The notes under the pieces are model-generated. The model did no database searches. It worked only from the letters and a program-made list of their open reading frames with translations, and was not told where the DNA came from. Shown here in pieces: positions 18,404 to 27,109 of a stretch of 49,923 nt of DNA (position 1 is its first letter; each line of letters starts with the position of its first letter). The stretch is from a bacterium (GTDB lineage: Bacteria; Pseudomonadota; Alphaproteobacteria; Sphingomonadales; Sphingomonadaceae): contig JAVBXL010000040.1 in the NCBI GenBank assembly GCA_030824575.1, positions 1-49,923 on the forward strand, written 5' to 3'. Made by a program: the position numbers and the translations under genes.

Positions 18404-19570
18404 TTAAGCCGCTTCCTGCCAGATGCTGATGCGGTCCTTGCCGTCCTTCTTCGCGGCATAAAGGGCCGCGTCCGCGCGCGCGACCATATCCTCCAACTGC
18501 GTGTCGCCATCTGTTATTTCGGCCACGCCGAAACTGGCGCGCAGCCAAACGTCGGGAAAGCCCGGCAGCGCCAGATGGCCGACTTCCACGCGGACTCGCT
18601 CCATTACCTCGGCGGCGGCGGCGGCGCTGGTGTTCATCAGCAGCAGGCCGAATTCGTCGCCGCCCATCCGCCCCACCACATCGCCGCGGCGCACCGCGCT
18701 GGTGAGCAATTGGGCGAACCCCTTGAGCGCATGGTCGCCCGCGATATGGCCATGGCCATCATTCAGCGCCTTGAACCCGTCTAGGTCGCACACGACCAGC
18801 GCCAGCGGCAGGCCGTGCCGCCGGGCCAGCGCCATCGCCTGACCCGCCGCCTCGTCAAGGCCCCGGCGATTGAGTACCGCTGTCAGCGGATCATGGCGCA
18901 TCTGCGTGCGCAACTGCTGCGCCAGGTCGCCCGCCACCACCAGCACCGCCGTCACCGCCGTCGCCACATAGATGGTCGGCATGAAGATGCTGAAGATCAG
19001 GCGGTAGAGATCTTTCCCGATGTCAGGACCGCGAATCAGCATGGCCGATCCCGCCAGCGCGAACTGGACGATGACGAAGGCCAGCAGCGCAAGAAAGAAC
19101 ACCAGCTCCGGGGGGGTGAAAGACCGACCCTTGGGCCATAGTGACGCGGCGCTCACCGCCAACAGCGCCCCGACATAGGCTGGAATGATAAGGCCCTGCA
19201 TGATTTGGCTGCCTACCGGGCCGATGGCAAACGCCATCGCGAGTATCACCAGCATCGCGGGAACCAAGAACCATGCCAGACGCAACGGTTTGCCCGATCG
19301 CTGCCGGATGCCGATGGCCAGCAACGACCCGCTGATGATCAATCCCACGCCAGTCACGATGAACCAGCCGGGACTTTTCAAAAAAAAGCCGCAGGCATTG
19401 GCCGTCCATTGCACCATGCCCATTGCATAGGAAGCGGTCCATGTCAGGACATGCCTTTGCCGCCCGAAATGCAGCCACGCCACAGTCAGCGCGACGGTCA
19501 TGACGGCGGCGGTGCCGAACAATAGGGAAAGGAGAATGGCTGGCGCGTTCATGCGCCAACCATTTACCAA
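18404..19570 (-). CDS. Membrane-anchored diguanylate cyclase (GGDEF)
   Basis: A 388-residue inner-membrane protein with about six N-terminal hydrophobic segments (residues 8-220) and a C-terminal GGDEF domain that makes cyclic di-GMP from two GTP. The active site GRMGGDEF is intact. RRGD lies five residues before it, matching the RxxD inhibitory (I) site, so product feedback is likely. The chosen start is TTG at 19570 because GGAG lies 6 bases before it. The first ATG (19552) lacks a ribosome site. No known sensory domain name can be assigned to the membrane part. It lies downstream of the M2 peptidase gene. Confidence 0.9.
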   Translation of the reverse strand: MVNGWRMNAPAILLSLLFGTAAVMTVALTVAWLHFGRQRHVLTWTASYAMGMVQWTANACGFFLKSPGWFIVTGVGLIISGSLLAIGIRQRSGKPLRLAWFLVPAMLVILAMAFAIGPVGSQIMQGLIIPAYVGALLAVSAASLWPKGRSFTPPELVFFLALLAFVIVQFALAGSAMLIRGPDIGKDLYRLIFSIFMPTIYVATAVTAVLVVAGDLAQQLRTQMRHDPLTAVLNRRGLDEAAGQAMALARRHGLPLALVVCDLDGFKALNDGHGHIAGDHALKGFAQLLTSAVRRGDVVGRMGGDEFGLLLMNTSAAAAAEVMERVRVEVGHLALPGFPDVWLRASFGVAEITDGDTQLEDMVARADAALYAAKKDGKDRISIWQEAA

Positions 19571-19583
19571 GATTTACTCCGGC

Positions 19584-21416
19584 TTACCAGCCGCAAGACT
19601 TGCCTTTATTTTGCGTAATCAACCACTTCTGCAATGGTGCGAAATAATTGACCAACGCCTTGCCTGACATTTCACGGCTGCCGGTAAAGGCCTGGAGCGC
19701 ATCGGGCCAAGGCTTTGACGCGCCCATCTGCAACATCGCGTCAAGTCTCGCGCCTACAGCCTTGTTTCCATAGAAAGAACAACGATGGAGCGGCCCTTTC
19801 CACCCGGCCTGCTTGCACGCCGCCTCATAGAATTGGAACTGTAACACCCGCGCGAGGAAGTAACGGGTGTAGGGCGTATTGCCGGGAATATGATATTTGC
19901 CACCGGCATCGAACTTCGTCTCGTCGCGGGACACGGGCGGCACGATGCCCTGATATTGCAGGCGCAGGTCGGTCCAGCTCTTTTCATACTGGCTCTGCGG
20001 AATCGACCCGTCGAACACGCCCCAGCGCCATTTGTCGATCAGCAGGCCGAACGGCAGGAACGCGACCTTGTCCATCGCCTGGCGCAGCAACAGGCCCGTA
20101 TCCTTGTCCGCCCCCGGCACCTTGGCGGGATCGAGCAGACCGATCTTCACCAGATAGTCGGGCGTGATCGACAGCGCCACGAAATCGCCGATCGCTTCAT
20201 GGAAGCCGTCATTGGCACCATCCAGGTAGAGCGGCTTTTGTGCCTGATAGGCACGCTGGTAGTAATTATGCCCCAGTTCATGATGGATGGTGACGAAATC
20301 GTCGCCATTGACCTTGGTGCACATCTTGATGCGGATGTCGTTCTTATTGTCCAGATCCCAAGCCGATGCGTGGCAAATCACCTCGCGGTCGCGCGGCTTG
20401 GTGATTTGCGAGCGTTCCCAGAAGCTTTGCGGCAGCGGCTCAAAGCCAAGCGAACTGTAGAAGCCCTCGCCCGCCTTTACCATCTTGACTGGGTCATAGC
20501 CCTTGACCTTGAGCAAATCGGTGGTGTCGAAGCCCAGGTCACCAGCCCCCGCCGGCGCCACGACGTCATAGATATTGCCCCACTCCTGCGCCCACATATT
20601 GCCCAGCAGGTCGGCGCGGATCGGCCCGGTCTTGGCCTGCACCGCGTCGCCATATTTCTCATTGAGCTTGGTGCGGGTATAGCAATGGAGATCGTCGTAG
20701 AGCGGCTTGACCTCCGCCCAGATCTTGTCGGTCAGCTTGGCGAAATCATCGGCCGGCATGTCATATTTGGACCGCCACATCGCGCCCGTGTCGGCAAAGC
20801 CCAGTTCCTTGGCCCCGGCATTGGCGATGCCGACCAGCTTGGCATAATCGGTCCGCATCGGTGCGCCGACATTGTCGTGCCAGCTGACCCACATTTCCTT
20901 AAGCTCTTCGGGGTTGCGGTTCTCCCCCATCTGCTCTTCGATGTCGCTGCCGTTGATCGGCTGGCCCTTGAGCGTCCCCTTCCCCTTGCCATAGGCGGAC
21001 TGGAGCTTGGTCGCGAGGTCGTTCAATTCTTCGGCCGCGCCCGGCGTCGTCGGCGCGGGCAGCGTCAGCGCGGTGCGTAGCAGCGTCAACCGACGCTTGG
21101 TTTCTTCGGTCAGGCCCGGCGCGGTCGCGAACTTCGCGGCCGCCAGCGCATAATCGACTCGCTGCTTGGTATCGATCGCGCCGAAATAGGACGCCATCGC
21201 GTCGGTATCGTCGGTGATGTAGGTCGCGTTGATCCACGCCGCCCTGCCGCTGACGATCGACTGGTCGAACAGCGTCTTCTCAGCTTGGGCCAGGAAGGCG
21301 TCCGCTTCGGCTGCGGTCGGTGCGGCGGCGGCGTTTGCGGGCGCGGCCTGCTGCGCCATTACCGGCGAAACGACGAGGGCAGCCGCAAGCGCGGCCAACG
21401 ATATAGCGATTTTCAT
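19584..21416 (-). CDS. M2 family peptidyl-dipeptidase (ACE-like), exported
   Basis: A 610-residue zinc metallopeptidase related to angiotensin-converting enzyme, which removes C-terminal dipeptides. A signal peptide (MKIAISLAALAAALVVSPVMAQ) predicts periplasmic location. The zinc site HELGHNYY and the third ligand Glu in FHEAIGDFVALS are seen, 25-30 residues apart as in the family. An in-frame ATG 57 bases upstream is rejected because the start at 21416 has GGGGAT upstream and gives a clean signal peptide. The stop is 13 bases before the GGDEF gene. Confidence 0.93.
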   Translation of the reverse strand: MKIAISLAALAAALVVSPVMAQQAAPANAAAAPTAAEADAFLAQAEKTLFDQSIVSGRAAWINATYITDDTDAMASYFGAIDTKQRVDYALAAAKFATAPGLTEETKRRLTLLRTALTLPAPTTPGAAEELNDLATKLQSAYGKGKGTLKGQPINGSDIEEQMGENRNPEELKEMWVSWHDNVGAPMRTDYAKLVGIANAGAKELGFADTGAMWRSKYDMPADDFAKLTDKIWAEVKPLYDDLHCYTRTKLNEKYGDAVQAKTGPIRADLLGNMWAQEWGNIYDVVAPAGAGDLGFDTTDLLKVKGYDPVKMVKAGEGFYSSLGFEPLPQSFWERSQITKPRDREVICHASAWDLDNKNDIRIKMCTKVNGDDFVTIHHELGHNYYQRAYQAQKPLYLDGANDGFHEAIGDFVALSITPDYLVKIGLLDPAKVPGADKDTGLLLRQAMDKVAFLPFGLLIDKWRWGVFDGSIPQSQYEKSWTDLRLQYQGIVPPVSRDETKFDAGGKYHIPGNTPYTRYFLARVLQFQFYEAACKQAGWKGPLHRCSFYGNKAVGARLDAMLQMGASKPWPDALQAFTGSREMSGKALVNYFAPLQKWLITQNKGKSCGW

Positions 21417-21469
21417 GGATATCCCCTGATCGGTTATGACGGGGAAGGTGACTTGGCTTGGCGATACAG

Positions 21470-22231
21470 TCAAGCCGTCAGGAAATCGACCATCGCCTGC
21501 CCCAACTCCTTGCGGGTGACGGCGTTCATATGATTGCCCGGCACCTCGACATAGCGGCCATCCGGCAGCACCTCGGCCAGTTCCCGCGCCACGCCATTAT
21601 CGCGATCGTCCGCGCCGCAGATGACCACGGTCGGCTGCTGGAAGCCTGCAATCGTCGCCTCGTCGGTATCGACGAAGGTGTTGAGGATGTTGAGCAGCGC
21701 CACCGGATCGCCCTTGGTGGTCTTCAGGAACGCTTCGGTCATCCATTGCGACGTGCCCCGCTCGAACGTGCCCAGATTGGTCAGGACGTTGCGATAATAG
21801 CCGCCATTGTCGAGCGTGCTGACAAGGCCGCGCAACCCCATCCCCGCCAAAATCACGCGACGTGGGCTGGCGCCGCGCGCCAGCATCCGCACCGTCGTCC
21901 GCGCGCCCAGCGAATAGCCGCCCAGATCATAATCGGTCAGCCCCAGTTGCGCGATCAGCCCCAGATTATCGTCGGTCAGCGCATCGGCTGGATAGGCCGC
22001 GGGATCATGCGGCTTGGCGCTTTCCCCATGGCCGCGCAGGTCCGGCAGGATCAGGCGAAACCCCGCCTCCACCAGCTTCGCCGCATGGCCGTAGCGGATC
22101 CAGTTGGTGAACGCGTTGGAGAAATAGCCATGGATCAGCACCAGGTCGCGCCCCTGACCGACCATATGCACCGCGATCGGCAAACCGTCGAAACCCTCAA
22201 TCTCATGGCGTTCGATCGGCAGGTCGGTCAT
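21470..22231 (-). CDS. Alpha/beta hydrolase
   Basis: A 253-residue alpha/beta-hydrolase-fold protein. It shows the oxyanion-hole region LVLIHGYFSN, the DLRGHGESAKP strand, the nucleophile elbow GGYSLGA with Ser, and a C-terminal VPGNHMNAV holding the likely catalytic His. The ATG at 22231 is preceded by AGGAA and gives the usual start, although the frame stays open to 22375. Substrate unknown. It lies between the M2 peptidase and a DUF2238 membrane protein, all on the same strand. Confidence 0.88.
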   Translation of the reverse strand: MTDLPIERHEIEGFDGLPIAVHMVGQGRDLVLIHGYFSNAFTNWIRYGHAAKLVEAGFRLILPDLRGHGESAKPHDPAAYPADALTDDNLGLIAQLGLTDYDLGGYSLGARTTVRMLARGASPRRVILAGMGLRGLVSTLDNGGYYRNVLTNLGTFERGTSQWMTEAFLKTTKGDPVALLNILNTFVDTDEATIAGFQQPTVVICGADDRDNGVARELAEVLPDGRYVEVPGNHMNAVTRKELGQAMVDFLTA

Positions 22232-22274
22232 CGGGGCATTTCCTCTTGGGCTGGGATGCCCTGCCGATATGGCG

Positions 22275-22925
22275 TCATCCGCGGCGGCGCAAGAGGGCGA
22301 TGAGCGCCAATGCGCTGCCAATCTGGGCGGCGGCCATGTCCTTCTGCGCGTCCCAGACGTCGCCCTGCTGACCATTATAATAGTCCGCCGTCTCGCCCGC
22401 CGCTAATATGGTGAGCAACCATTCGAAAATCTCGTACAGCGCGCTGCCCAGGCCAATGGCGGCAAAGGCAAAGGTCAGGCCCCAACGCACTGGCAACCCG
22501 CCATGACGTCGCGCCACCTCCGCAATCGGCACGGTCAGTAAAGCGCCAAAAGTGAAATGCACCAGCCGGTCATAGCCATTGCGCGTGGTGCCAAAGAGGG
22601 TCGAGATATCATGCCCGCTCAGCGCGCGCGCCCAGTCGTCATAGGGCACATAGCTATAGATCCAGCGCGCACCCAAAGTGTGCAGCAGCAGGAAGAGCCA
22701 GATACAGGCGACCGAAGATTTGGAAAGCGGCCAGCGGCGCAACAGCCAGGGCGTAGCCAGGACCAACGCGATCGTCGGACCATGCTGGAGCGGTGCGAGG
22801 TCGGGATAGGGTTGCGCGATATTGGCAAGCCCGATTGCGCAGAGCAGCGCGACGATCATCCGGCGCTGCGCGATCGGAAGAGCCTTCCACATCGCGACAG
22901 CGCCGGCCATCATAAGAGGCCTCAC
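22275..22925 (-). CDS. DUF2238 (YjdF-like) membrane protein
   Basis: A 216-residue integral membrane protein with about six hydrophobic segments. Family-typical blocks are LHTLGARWIYSYVPY, YDRLVHFTFGALL, EIFEWL and the GQQGDVWDAQKDMAAAQIG motif near the C-terminus. Function is not known. The start is GTG at 22925, overlapping the asd stop as GTGA; an ATG at 22913 is the alternative. Coupling to asd suggests co-transcription, not a shared pathway. Confidence 0.85.
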   Translation of the reverse strand: MRPLMMAGAVAMWKALPIAQRRMIVALLCAIGLANIAQPYPDLAPLQHGPTIALVLATPWLLRRWPLSKSSVACIWLFLLLHTLGARWIYSYVPYDDWARALSGHDISTLFGTTRNGYDRLVHFTFGALLTVPIAEVARRHGGLPVRWGLTFAFAAIGLGSALYEIFEWLLTILAAGETADYYNGQQGDVWDAQKDMAAAQIGSALALIALLRRRG

Positions 22926-23947
22926 CCCTTCTTGAGGTGGCGACGACCCAGAAGTTCGGCGATCTGCACCGCGTTCAGCGCCGCGCCCTTACGCAGGTTA
23001 TCGCTGACGCACCACAGGTTGATGCCGTTCTCGATCGTCGAATCTTCCCGCACGCGGCTGATGAAAGTCGCGAAATCGCCGACGCATTCGATCGGCGTGA
23101 TATATCCGCCATCCTCACGCTTATCGACCAGCATGATGCCGGGTGCCTCGCGCAATATGTCCTGCGCTTCCTTGGCCGAAATCTCATTCTCGAACTCGAT
23201 GTTGATCGATTCCGAATGGCCCACGAACACCGGCACGCGCACGCAGGTCGCGGTCACCTTCACCTTGGGATCGAGGATCTTCTTGGTTTCCGCGACCATC
23301 TTCCATTCTTCCTTGGTCGATCCATCGTCCAGGAAAACGTCGATATGCGGGATCACGTTGAAGGCGATCTGCTTGGTGAACTTCTTGGGCTCCGCCGGAT
23401 CGCCGACGAAGATGTTGCGGCTCTGTTCGAACAGCTCGTCCATGCCCGCCTTGCCCGCGCCGGACACCGACTGATAGGTCGATACGACCACGCGCTTGAT
23501 CTTGGCAAAATCGTGCAGCGGCTTCAACGCCACGACCATCTGCGCTGTCGAGCAGTTGGGGTTGGCGATGATGTTCTTCTTCTTATAGCCGTCGATCGCG
23601 TCCGGGTTCACTTCGGGCACAATCAAGGGCACGTCCGGGTCCATGCGATAGAGCGAGCTGTTGTCGATCACGACGCAGCCGGCCGCCGCCGCCTTGGGCG
23701 CATAGATTTCCGTCGGGCCGCTGCCCGCCGCGAACAGGGCGATGTCCCAACCGGTGAAGTCGAAATGCTCGATATTCTGGCATTTCATGGTCTTGCCGCT
23801 GTCACCGAAATCGATGGTCAGCCCCTGCGACCGCGACGACGCGACCGCCGCAATCTCGTCAATAGGGAACTCGCGCTCGGCGAGAATGGTCAGCATCTCG
23901 CGGCCCACATTCCCCGTGGCTCCGACGACGACGACCCTATAACCCAT
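22922..23947 (-). CDS. asd: Aspartate-semialdehyde dehydrogenase
   Basis: A 341-residue NADPH-dependent enzyme that reduces aspartyl phosphate to aspartate semialdehyde, the branch point to lysine/diaminopimelate, threonine and methionine. Visible are the N-terminal nucleotide motif VVGATGNVGREML, the catalytic cysteine in NPNCSTAQMV, and the conserved VSGAGKAGMDEL. The frame is open to 24148, but the ATG at 23947 has GGAGTC 9 bases ahead and begins MGYRVVVVGATG as expected. Confidence 0.97.
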   Translation of the reverse strand: MGYRVVVVGATGNVGREMLTILAEREFPIDEIAAVASSRSQGLTIDFGDSGKTMKCQNIEHFDFTGWDIALFAAGSGPTEIYAPKAAAAGCVVIDNSSLYRMDPDVPLIVPEVNPDAIDGYKKKNIIANPNCSTAQMVVALKPLHDFAKIKRVVVSTYQSVSGAGKAGMDELFEQSRNIFVGDPAEPKKFTKQIAFNVIPHIDVFLDDGSTKEEWKMVAETKKILDPKVKVTATCVRVPVFVGHSESINIEFENEISAKEAQDILREAPGIMLVDKREDGGYITPIECVGDFATFISRVREDSTIENGINLWCVSDNLRKGAALNAVQIAELLGRRHLKKG

Positions 23948-24059
23948 GACAAAAGACTCCAGTTCAACGCAGGATTGCGGAGTGCGCGCCATAGCGATGT
24001 GGCTACGATTGTCCAGAAAGAAGGGCTTGCCTGCCGCAAAACCCTCCTCCAGCGTAATT

Positions 24060-26285
24060 TTATTTCGAAGCCACGTCCGGCCCTCCCGCATGTTCGGCCA
24101 GGAAATGTTCGATCGTCTTCCACAAGTGGACGCTGATGCCCGGCCCACCGACGCGATGGGTCTGGCCCGGATAGGCCATCATTTCGAACGGCACCGCCGC
24201 GCCCTGCATCTTGGCCATCAGCGCAGTCGCATTGTCGAACACCACATTGTCGTCGGACATGCCGTGAATCAGCAGCAGCGGATCGGCGATCTTCACCGCC
24301 TCGTCCACCGCGCCTGACGCCGGATAGGCGCTGGCCTTGTCCTGCGGCTGGCCCAGATAGCGTTCGGTATAATGGGTGTCGTAAAGCTCCCATTTGGTCA
24401 CCGGCGCCCCCGCCACCGCCGCTGCGAAAACCCCTGGCGCCTTCTCCAGCAGCTTGACCGACATGTAGCCGCCATAGGACCAGCCATAGGTCGCGATCCG
24501 CTTGGGATCGACAAACGGCTGCGCCTTGAGCCATTCCACCCCCTTCAACTGGTCATCGACCTCCACCGTGCCCATCGCGCGATAGAGATGATCCTCGAAC
24601 GCCTTGCCGCGATCGGGCGTGCCGCGATTGTCGATGGCGAACACGATCCAGCCGTGATCCACCAGATATTGGTTGAGCGCGCCGCTCCATATGTTGGTCA
24701 CCTGCCGCCCGCCGCCCGGACCGCCATAATGGATCATGAAGACGGGATAGCGCTTCCCAGCTTCCATCTTGGGCGTCATGATCTTGGTATAGAGCGTCGT
24801 CCCGTCCGCCGCCTTCACCGTGCCGAAGCGCGTCTGCACATGGCCCGCGACATAGGGCGCATAAGGGTGGTTGCCCGTCAGCGCATTTTCCGACAGCCAT
24901 TGCAACTGCTTGCCGCCACTGTCGGCCAGATAGACCTGCTTGGGCTGGTCGCTATTCTGGCGCGTCACCACGACCCGGCTCGCCGCGCCGTCCATGACAG
25001 CGTCGTTCCACCAGCCCTTCGAAGTCAGCGCCCGCGCCTGCCCAGGCTTGCCCAATGCCGTCACATATAATTGCTGCTCCAACGGCGTTTCGCGATTGCC
25101 GGTGAAATAGACCAGCCCCTTCTCCTCATCCACGCCCACGACGTCGCGCACCTCCCAGTCGCCGCTGGTCAGCGCCGTCCATTTGCCGCCGTCGATGCGA
25201 TAAAGATGCCCATGGCCGCTCTTTTCCGACCACCACAGGAAACTGCCGTCTTTCAGCGGATGGAAATTGTTCGACAGGTTGATCCAGCTGTTCGCCGTCT
25301 CGGTCAGCGCCACCCGCGTCTTGCCTGTGGCGGGATCGACCGCCAGCAGATCGAGCCGTTTCTGATCCCGGCTCTCGCGCTGGACATAGAGCGTCCTGCC
25401 GTCCTTCGACCAATCGACGCGCGCGAGATATATGTCCTTCTCCGCGCCCAGATCGACCTGCACTTGGCCCGACCCATCGGGCTTCATCACGAACAGATCG
25501 ACAATCGCGTTGGGTGTGCCGGCCGCGGGGTAACGCTGCTGATAGACCTTGGTGCCCTCCCCGCCGATCGCGGTGCGGGTGACGATGCCGACCGGGCTTT
25601 CATCGACGCGCGCGACCGCGATCAACGCATCGTCGGGCGACCACCAGTAACCCGTGCGCCGGTCCATTTCCTCCTGCGCCACAAACTCTGCCGTGCCCCA
25701 GCTGACCGTATCGCTGGCCCCCTGCGTCAACTGCCGTTCCGCCCCACCGATCGGCTGGGTGAACAGATTGCCGCCGCGCACGAAGGAGACATAGCCGCCC
25801 TTGGGGCTGACCACGCCATTCAACTCGCCGTCCGGCGTCTCGGTCAGCCGCGTGACCGTCCCGTCCAGCCCGGCGAGATACAGGTCGCCATCCACCGGCA
25901 CCAATAGGCTCTTGCCGTCAGGCGCCCAGTCATAGCTGGTAATGCCCGTGCTTCCCGCAACGCTGCGATCGCGCTCCCGCTGCATCTTCTCCGCTTCGGA
26001 AAGCTCGGCGCCGCTGCCGGTCTTCTTCGAATCGACCAGCATCCGTTCCGCGCCCGTCTTGCTGTCGATCGCCCACAGGTCGAGCCGTTCCTTCTCGTCG
26101 GCGCGGGGTTTCAGCAGCGTCACCAACGAGCCGTCCGGCGACAATTTCAGCGCACGCGGCATCGGCCCGGCCAGGTCGGGACTGGCGAAAACGCGCTCCA
26201 GCGTGAGCTGTTCCTGCGCGCTGGCGGGGACTGTGGAGAGCAGCAGCGCACCAAGGGCCGCGCCGGCTTTCAGATAGGGGGGCAT
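24060..26285 (-). CDS. Exported S9 family prolyl peptidase (dipeptidyl-peptidase IV-like)
   Basis: A 741-residue serine peptidase with a signal peptide (cut near AGAALGALLLSTVPASAQ), a beta-propeller region (about 50-470) and a C-terminal catalytic domain. The nucleophile elbow is GWSYGGYMS, the catalytic Asp lies in HGMSDDNV and the His in PGQTHRV. A periplasmic DPP-IV-type role, releasing X-Pro or related dipeptides, is the family expectation. Start 26285 is chosen because AAGGA lies 5 bases before it; ATG 26291 and an upstream ATG are alternatives. It sits 112 bases upstream of asd. Confidence 0.92.
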   Translation of the reverse strand: MPPYLKAGAALGALLLSTVPASAQEQLTLERVFASPDLAGPMPRALKLSPDGSLVTLLKPRADEKERLDLWAIDSKTGAERMLVDSKKTGSGAELSEAEKMQRERDRSVAGSTGITSYDWAPDGKSLLVPVDGDLYLAGLDGTVTRLTETPDGELNGVVSPKGGYVSFVRGGNLFTQPIGGAERQLTQGASDTVSWGTAEFVAQEEMDRRTGYWWSPDDALIAVARVDESPVGIVTRTAIGGEGTKVYQQRYPAAGTPNAIVDLFVMKPDGSGQVQVDLGAEKDIYLARVDWSKDGRTLYVQRESRDQKRLDLLAVDPATGKTRVALTETANSWINLSNNFHPLKDGSFLWWSEKSGHGHLYRIDGGKWTALTSGDWEVRDVVGVDEEKGLVYFTGNRETPLEQQLYVTALGKPGQARALTSKGWWNDAVMDGAASRVVVTRQNSDQPKQVYLADSGGKQLQWLSENALTGNHPYAPYVAGHVQTRFGTVKAADGTTLYTKIMTPKMEAGKRYPVFMIHYGGPGGGRQVTNIWSGALNQYLVDHGWIVFAIDNRGTPDRGKAFEDHLYRAMGTVEVDDQLKGVEWLKAQPFVDPKRIATYGWSYGGYMSVKLLEKAPGVFAAAVAGAPVTKWELYDTHYTERYLGQPQDKASAYPASGAVDEAVKIADPLLLIHGMSDDNVVFDNATALMAKMQGAAVPFEMMAYPGQTHRVGGPGISVHLWKTIEHFLAEHAGGPDVASK

Positions 26286-26399
26286 GATCATCCTTTCCGG
26301 TCGGCGCAGACGCACCGCATGATCGCGCAGACTTAGCGCGACGAATTAGAAAAGATCAATGCCGGGAAATTATCTGTCCTGCCATGATCGCCTGGATCA

Positions 26400-26474
26400 T
26401 GGTGGGCGCGGCAGGGATTGAACCTGCGACCCCACCCGTGTGAAGGGTGTGCTCTACCACTGAGCTACGCGCCC
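26400..26474 (-). tRNA. tRNA-Val (CAC), CCA encoded
   Basis: On the minus strand it folds into a perfect 7-bp acceptor stem (GGGCGCG/CGCGCCC), a D arm with AGTGGTA, an anticodon stem CACCC/GGGTG with loop TTCACAC, and a T arm with GGTTCAATC. The anticodon CAC reads GUG (Val). The discriminator is A and CCA (26400-26402) is encoded in the DNA. No integrase or duplicated 3' end lies nearby. Confidence 0.97.
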
Positions 26475-26610
26475 CCTGTAAGGAGGAGGCGGCCTTTGGC
26501 ATCGGCCGCGCGCCCTGTCAATATCGGGGGATCGATTTGACGCAAAAGCGTTTCCGCCCGGCCGCATCGCCCTCTATAAGGGGCCGTGGAAATTACGGAG
26601 CCCAGCCTTG

Positions 26611-26739
26611 ATGTCAAAATCTCTCGCCCTGCTGATCGCAAGCCTGCTGCTCACGACACTGGCCGCCTGCAATACGGTGCAAGGCGTAGGCCGGGATATC
26701 GAATCGGTGGGACGCGCCGGCAAGGACGCGATGCACTGA
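26611..26739 (+). CDS. Entericidin-like small lipoprotein
   Basis: A 42-codon gene: a Lys-containing N-terminus, a hydrophobic stretch, then the lipobox LAAC with Cys20, followed by NTVQGVGRDIESVGRAGKDA. This is the pattern of entericidin A/B family lipoproteins. The mature peptide would be a 23-residue amphipathic helix attached to a lipid. GGAG lies 10 bases ahead of the ATG. In enterobacteria the family forms a stationary-phase toxin/antidote pair; single copies like this one in alphaproteobacteria have no settled function. Confidence 0.88.
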   Translation: MSKSLALLIASLLLTTLAACNTVQGVGRDIESVGRAGKDAMH

Positions 26740-26743
26740 GAGA

Positions 26744-26932
26744 TTATTGGAGGATGCGGCTCATCGCGGTCATATTCTTGCGCAGGCGCACGCCATCGCA
26801 ATCCGGCTCGCCACATTCGCACGCTTCGATGGTATAACGCACACCACACATCACCAGCACGTCATGATCGAACGAATAGTTGGAGATGCCCGCGCGCTCG
26901 ACCTTTTCCTGTGCTCTGGCCTTGAGAGTCAT
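26744..26932 (-). CDS. Small Cys-rich protein of unknown function
   Basis: A 62-residue protein, not recognised. It has a basic N-terminus, FDHDVLVMCGVRYTIEACEC, then GEPDCDGVRLRKN. The four cysteines (CG, CEC, DC) could bind a metal. Start 26932 is chosen because GGAGG lies 6 bases ahead; an upstream in-frame ATG (26950) has no such site. A good promoter lies about 35 bases upstream. It converges on the entericidin-like gene with a 4-base gap. Confidence 0.72.
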   Translation of the reverse strand: MTLKARAQEKVERAGISNYSFDHDVLVMCGVRYTIEACECGEPDCDGVRLRKNMTAMSRILQ

Positions 26933-26964
26933 GCATGTCCTCCCCGTCATGATGTGGGACGTCG

Positions 26965-27003
26965 ATAATTCATGTTGCGATGCACAATGTCAATTGATCG
27001 ACA
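26965..27003 (-). promoter_or_regulatory. Promoter of the small Cys-rich gene with overlapping palindrome
   Basis: Minus strand: a perfect -35 TTGACA (26988-26993), 17-base spacer, then -10 AATTAT (26965-26970), about 33 bases before the start codon. The -35 is embedded in an imperfect 16-bp palindrome TGTCAATTGATCGACA (26988-27003), which could be a repressor site. Confidence 0.6.
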
Positions 27004-27035
27004 TTTGTTCCTGTCGTGCTTTTAACAATATTGTC

Positions 27036-27060
27036 GCTGAAATGACACGCTTCGCCCCAT
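27036..27060 (+). promoter_or_regulatory. Heat-shock (sigma-32-like) promoter of hslVU
   Basis: CTGAAA at 27037-27042, a 12-base spacer, then CCCCAT at 27055-27060. This resembles the sigma-32 elements CTTGAAA and CCCCAT and lies 50 bases ahead of hslV, a classic heat-shock gene. Confidence 0.5.
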
Positions 27061-27109
27061 CGCCGCCGGCGACTTGCACGCGACGGCACAGCCTCCCATA
27101 TGCCGGTTC

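Noticed and set aside
26400..26474. tRNA-Val as an integration site for a genomic island
   Set aside because: No integrase, no repeat of the tRNA 3' end and ordinary genes on both sides.
26493..26521. Promoter for tRNA-Val
   Set aside because: A good minus-strand TTGACA is present, but nothing like a -10 box lies at the right spacing.
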